A DNA stretch of 64,000 nt. Source: Pelomonas sp047654805 (GTDB lineage: Bacteria > Pseudomonadota > Gammaproteobacteria > Burkholderiales > Burkholderiaceae_C). The position numbers and the translations under genes are program-made. The notes beneath the pieces are model-generated. The model ran no database searches. It was given only the letters and a program-made list of their open reading frames with translations, and was not told the DNA's origin. The stretch is taken from assembly GCF_047654805.1 (NCBI RefSeq), contig NZ_JASGIV010000001.1:2046001-2110000 (forward strand), given 5' to 3'. Position 1 is the first letter of the stretch. Every line of letters starts with the position of its first letter. Positions 60,628 through 64,000 of the stretch are shown in pieces.

Positions 60628-61878
60628 ATGAACCCCACTTCCAGTCTCGAACTGAACCGTCGCAGCGTCGTCGCTTCCCTGCTGGGTGGCGCCTTCGTCA
60701 GCTATGCGCCGCTCGGCTTCGCCACCGCTGCGGCAGGCGCCGATGCCATCCGCCCCTTCCGCATCAGCGTCCCGCAAAAGGCGCTCGACGACCTGCGTCG
60801 GCGGCTGGCGGCGACCCGCTGGCCCGATCCGGAGGTCGTCGCTGACGGTTCTCAGGGCTTGCAGCAGGCGCGCCTGCGTGCGCTGGTGGACTACTGGCAC
60901 ACCAAGTACGACTGGCGCAAGGTTGAAGCGCGACTGAACGCCCTGCCCCAGTTCAAGACGGCCATCGACGGCGTCGACATCCACTTCCTCCACATCAAGT
61001 CCAAGCACGCGAACGCGTTGCCGCTGCTGATGACCCATGGCTGGCCGGGCTCGGTGGTGGAACTGCTGAAAGTCGTGGGCCCGCTGACGGACCCGACTGC
61101 CTATGGCGGCCGTGCGGAAGATGCTTTTCACCTGGTCCTGCCCTCCCTGCCCGGTTACGGTTTCTCCGGTGCCCCGCGCACGACCGGATGGGGGCGTCAC
61201 AAGGTCGCCGAGGTCTGGCATCAGCTCATGCTGCGCGTCGGCTATCCGCGCTACGTCGCCCAGGGCGGCGACTGGGGTGCCGTCATCACGCAAGCCATGG
61301 GGGCGCAGGCGCCCGCTGGGCTGATGGGCATCCACATCAACATGCCCGCGGTCGTGCCCAAGAACATGCCGGAGAAGCTCAGCGCCAAGGAGCAGGCCGC
61401 GATGGACTCCCTGAACGCGTTCTTCACCAAGGGGGTCGGCTATGCGCAGATCCAGGCGACGCGGCCCCAGACCCTGGGCTACGCGCTGGCCGATTCGCCG
61501 ACCGGCCAGGCTGCGTGGATCTACGACAAGTTCGTGGCCTGGACGGACAGCGGCGGCAACCCCGAGTCCGTGCTGACGCGCGACGACATGCTGGACGACA
61601 TCACGCTGTACTGGCTGACCAACACCGCCACCTCCTCGGCCCGCTTCTACTGGGAAAACGCCGACCTCGCGTTCTTCGCCGTCGACATCGACATCCCGGT
61701 GGGCGTCACCGTCTTCCCCGGCGAGATCTACCGAGCGCCGCGCAGTTGGGCCGAACGCTGCTACCGCAAGCTCGTCTACTGGAACGAGACCGACAAGGGC
61801 GGCCACTTCGCGGCCTTCGAGCAGCCCGAGTTGTTCAGCAAGGAAGTGCGCGCGGCTTTCGCCACGCTGCGCTCATGA
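60628..61878 (+). CDS. Exported epoxide hydrolase (EHN-type)
   Basis: This 416-residue protein has a twin-Arg-like signal (ELNRRSVVASLLGGAFVSYA) and an N-terminal EHN domain (about 42-150). The alpha/beta hydrolase core has HGWPGS, nucleophile Asp in GGDWGA, catalytic Tyr pairs for epoxide activation, and His in GGHFAAFEQPE. It opens epoxides to diols. It precedes a second secreted hydrolase by 33 bp, and the two are probably co-transcribed. Confidence 0.9.
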   Translation: MNPTSSLELNRRSVVASLLGGAFVSYAPLGFATAAAGADAIRPFRISVPQKALDDLRRRLAATRWPDPEVVADGSQGLQQARLRALVDYWHTKYDWRKVEARLNALPQFKTAIDGVDIHFLHIKSKHANALPLLMTHGWPGSVVELLKVVGPLTDPTAYGGRAEDAFHLVLPSLPGYGFSGAPRTTGWGRHKVAEVWHQLMLRVGYPRYVAQGGDWGAVITQAMGAQAPAGLMGIHINMPAVVPKNMPEKLSAKEQAAMDSLNAFFTKGVGYAQIQATRPQTLGYALADSPTGQAAWIYDKFVAWTDSGGNPESVLTRDDMLDDITLYWLTNTATSSARFYWENADLAFFAVDIDIPVGVTVFPGEIYRAPRSWAERCYRKLVYWNETDKGGHFAAFEQPELFSKEVRAAFATLRS

Positions 61879-61911
61879 GCCCCCCATCCAACGCCCCGAA
61901 GGAGCACTCCC

Positions 61912-62697
61912 ATGTTCTCGAATTTTCTGCGCACTCTCGCCATCGCCACCATCGGATGCCTTGCCCTCGCCTGGGGCAGCAACTCGCAGGCGGCCGACGC
62001 CACCAAGCCGACCGTTGTGTTCGTGCACGGCGCGTGGGCCGACGGCTCTGGGTGGGAGCCGGTGGCTTCCGCAGTGGCCAGCAAGGGCTACAAGGTGGTC
62101 GTCGTCCAGAACCCGCTGAGCTCCCTCGGTGCAGACGTGGAGGCGACGCGCCGCGCCATCGTGAACCATCCGGGACCTGTCGTGCTGGTCGGGCATTCGT
62201 GGGGAGGCGTCGTCATCACTGAGGCTGGCACGCACGATCAGGTTTCCGCACTGGTCTACGTCGCGGCCTTCGGTCCTGACGCGGGCGAGTCGGTGTCCTC
62301 GCTGCTCGCCGCCAAGGGCGCGCCGCAACCTCCCGGCCTGGCCAACATCCGGGCGGATTCGACCGGCTACCTGTGGCTGACCATGGATGGCATCCAGCGC
62401 GACTTCGCGCAGGATGTGCCGGCCGCGAAATCCTGGTTCCTCGGCGTGTCGCAGGTCCCCATCTTCTCCAAGGCGTTCGACGAGAAGGTCGCCAACGTCG
62501 GCTGGAAGAGCAAGCCGAGCTGGTACGTCGTGGCCACCGAGGACCGGATGATCCCGCCCCCTGCCCAGGAGCTGTTTGCCAAGCGGATGGGCGCGACGAC
62601 CACCCGTGTCGCTGCCAGCCACGTACCGATGCTGTCGAAGTCCGCCGAGGTCACGCAGGCCGTGCTGGCCGCCGCGGAATCTGCAGCGAAGCGCTGA
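61912..62697 (+). CDS. Exported alpha/beta hydrolase
   Basis: This 261-residue protein has a signal peptide (FLRTLAIATIGCLALAWGSN), HGAWADGSGW, nucleophile elbow GHSWGG (Ser), acid Asp in TEDRMIPP and His in ASHVPML. The pattern is that of short secreted esterases of the EstC/methyl-esterase kind. GAAGGAGCACTCCC precedes its ATG. Confidence 0.88.
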   Translation: MFSNFLRTLAIATIGCLALAWGSNSQAADATKPTVVFVHGAWADGSGWEPVASAVASKGYKVVVVQNPLSSLGADVEATRRAIVNHPGPVVLVGHSWGGVVITEAGTHDQVSALVYVAAFGPDAGESVSSLLAAKGAPQPPGLANIRADSTGYLWLTMDGIQRDFAQDVPAAKSWFLGVSQVPIFSKAFDEKVANVGWKSKPSWYVVATEDRMIPPPAQELFAKRMGATTTRVAASHVPMLSKSAEVTQAVLAAAESAAKR

Positions 62698-62710
62698 ATC
62701 CCTTCGGGCT

Positions 62711-62745
62711 CATCGCGCGGCTCCTGCACGGGAGGCCGCGCGATG
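62711..62745. terminator. Bidirectional hairpin between convergent genes
   Basis: CATCGCGCGG pairs perfectly with CCGCGCGATG, with an inner CTCC/GGAG helix, 14 bp after the hydrolase stop and 50 bp before the end of the convergent gene. There is no long T-run. Confidence 0.5.
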
Positions 62746-62794
62746 TCGTTTCAGCGGCGTGCATTGCAGCTGCATCAAGGACGCGCTTTGAACT

Positions 62795-63697
62795 TCACTG
62801 GCGGCTCGGCGCATCGTCACCTGACGGCCGATCGGCCTGAGGGGTCTCAAGACGCCAATGGGGATTGATGCGAAACATCGTCCGCACGCCGCCACCGGGC
62901 GTCTGCTCTTCCGCCAGGTCAAACAGCTCCGTCGCCGACAGGACGGCTTTCAGGTTGGGGAGTCCGAAGCGCCCGCGGAGATCCTCCAGTTCATCAGGCG
63001 CCTGCCGCTTGATCAGGTGGCCGGCAGTGGACAGCAGCGTCCACCCGTCGGCGCGTGGCGTCGCCATGGCGACCTGACCAAGCATGACGACCAGCCGGCT
63101 GCTGCGCAGGAACAGCAGCTCCATCTGGCGTTGCCCCTCCTCGGAGGCAAGAAGAGCCGCCTGCTCTTTGCACGCGGTCTCCATGGTTTTGGCCCAACCT
63201 CTTAGGCGCTCGAGCATCGCAACGGCTGCCTCGCGCTGCACGTCAAGCCAGGTCGTCGCGAGCTCGGCGTCGCCGGCGACCGCAGCCTGCCAGCGCGGGA
63301 GGAAGTGGTGCACCAGCTCGTTGCGGCGATCAACCAGCTCCTTCAGCTCGGCTGCATGACGTGCTGCGGTCTGCGCATCGGTCTCCACGGAGAAGCGAAA
63401 GCCAAACCAGGCCTCCTCGATCGCATCGGGTGCTGTTTCGTCTGAGGCCGGCTGCAGCACTTCGTCCACAAGCCTACCGGCAAGGTCGCCCATCGACCGC
63501 CGGTCGATCAACGCCGCATGCCTGTCGAAGCGCTCCGCAAACTTGCTGACCGGCGCGTGGAAGCGGGCGTGCGTCATCAAGACCTTCAGCACCTGCTCGA
63601 CCTGTTGGTAGATAACCAGGTTGCGACCGATGCGCCGCAGCACCTCATCGGTGGCAGGTGTCCTGGCTGGCGCCATTGGCGCCGTTGAGTCGCTCAC
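62795..63697 (-). CDS. Hypothetical protein with OST-HTH/LOTUS-like C-terminus
   Basis: This 300-residue protein has a helical N-terminal two-thirds (IGRNLVIYQQVEQVLKVLM onward). Its C-terminal stretch WTLLSTAGHLIKRQAPDELE followed by FGLPNLKAVLSATELFDL resembles the RNA-binding OST-HTH/LOTUS domain. GTG at 63697 with GGAGGACATCGA is the chosen start; ATG 63730 is an alternative. Function unknown. OST-HTH proteins are thought to bind RNA or act with nucleases. Confidence 0.65.
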   Translation of the reverse strand: MSDSTAPMAPARTPATDEVLRRIGRNLVIYQQVEQVLKVLMTHARFHAPVSKFAERFDRHAALIDRRSMGDLAGRLVDEVLQPASDETAPDAIEEAWFGFRFSVETDAQTAARHAAELKELVDRRNELVHHFLPRWQAAVAGDAELATTWLDVQREAAVAMLERLRGWAKTMETACKEQAALLASEEGQRQMELLFLRSSRLVVMLGQVAMATPRADGWTLLSTAGHLIKRQAPDELEDLRGRFGLPNLKAVLSATELFDLAEEQTPGGGVRTMFRINPHWRLETPQADRPSGDDAPSRQ

Positions 63698-64000
63698 TCG
63701 ATGTCCTCCCTCGCGTGTTGTCTTGGGCACGTCGTGGCAGAGCTCGAGTCATCCGCCTCGCTGCAATGTAGCCCGCGTCGCAGCGGGGGCTCTACCTACC
63801 CCACCTTGTTTCGGCCCAGCTATCTCAATCGGGGCAGGCGACGTCGTCGCGCAGACCTGAAGCTGACCAAGGCGATTCGCGAGGTACGCCGCGGCTCCTG
63901 ACCCAGTTTCGCGCCGGAGTCTTCAAGCAATGCTTGAAAACGATTTGCGCGATTAACCACTACCGGAGATTGAGCCGAGCAACCAAAGTAGAGCCACCGT
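63698..64000. other. Right-edge non-coding stretch
   Basis: No gene is seen in the last 303 bases. It includes the promoter of the OST-HTH gene and a perfect palindrome, TTCAAGCA-A-TGCTTGAA, at 63922-63938. Confidence 0.45.

Noticed and set aside
1..64000. CRISPR array, tRNA, rRNA or replication origin
   Set aside because: No regularly spaced direct repeats with unique spacers, no cloverleaf or rRNA signature, and no DnaA-box cluster were seen by eye; the 25-bp repeats at 1868-1973 belong to the IS21 end.

Overview
The window is GC-rich (roughly two-thirds G+C), with tightly packed genes and frequent ATGA start/stop overlaps. Gene content (TRAP transporter, PagL-type outer-membrane lipase, TonB receptor, KfrA, Tn7-like tns genes) suggests a Gram-negative betaproteobacterium, probably Burkholderiales. 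That assignment is inference from gene style; there is no rRNA marker.

1-7.0 kb is a Tn7-like transposition operon on the minus strand, tnsA-tnsB-tnsC-tniQ, with tniQ running off the left edge. An IS21-family element (1849-4516, istA/istB, perfect 5-bp target duplication) has inserted in frame near the 3' end of tnsB. Excising it restores a continuous 651-codon reading frame. 7.0-31 kb is an accessory island: a ParE/RelE-type toxin-antitoxin pair; a WYL regulator coupled to a complete Wadjet operon (jetABCD); a DUF6236-like protein convergent with a Cap4-nuclease/STAND ATPase; an SDR oxidoreductase and a secreted alpha/beta hydrolase; a 42-residue membrane peptide; a nuclease-like orphan; a candidate structured RNA; a divergent kfrA/tyrosine-recombinase pair; an XRE regulator; two DUF2384-like (antitoxin-type) proteins; and a protein with ADP-ribosyltransferase-like motifs.

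31-47 kb looks more like resident chromosome: an OsmC-like protein, a TonB-dependent receptor, two of three paralogous winged-helix/NB-ARC/TPR regulators, a PIN-like protein, a pseudo-receiver, a TRAP transporter (dctP, dctM, dctQ) translationally coupled to an OmpR-family response regulator, a divergent hybrid histidine kinase, and PagL. 48-51.1 kb is a CBASS-like operon with two different nucleotidyltransferases flanking a CapV-type patatin phospholipase. A LOG-family protein and a secreted EEP-family nuclease/phosphatase lie upstream on the same strand.

53.8-64 kb carries a membrane protein, the third winged-helix ATPase, LysR and LuxR regulators, a miniature old-yellow-enzyme relative, an MFS transporter, an epoxide hydrolase, a second secreted hydrolase and an OST-HTH-like protein. 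A near-identical 10-bp-period direct repeat (GTTAA N5 GTTAAA) lies in front of the TonB receptor, the third winged-helix ATPase and the MFS transporter, which suggests a small local regulon.

The items most likely to be new are the two-nucleotidyltransferase CBASS, the short Cap4-STAND protein, the DUF2384/ART-like neighbourhood, the GTTAA regulon and the structured RNA beside kfrA.
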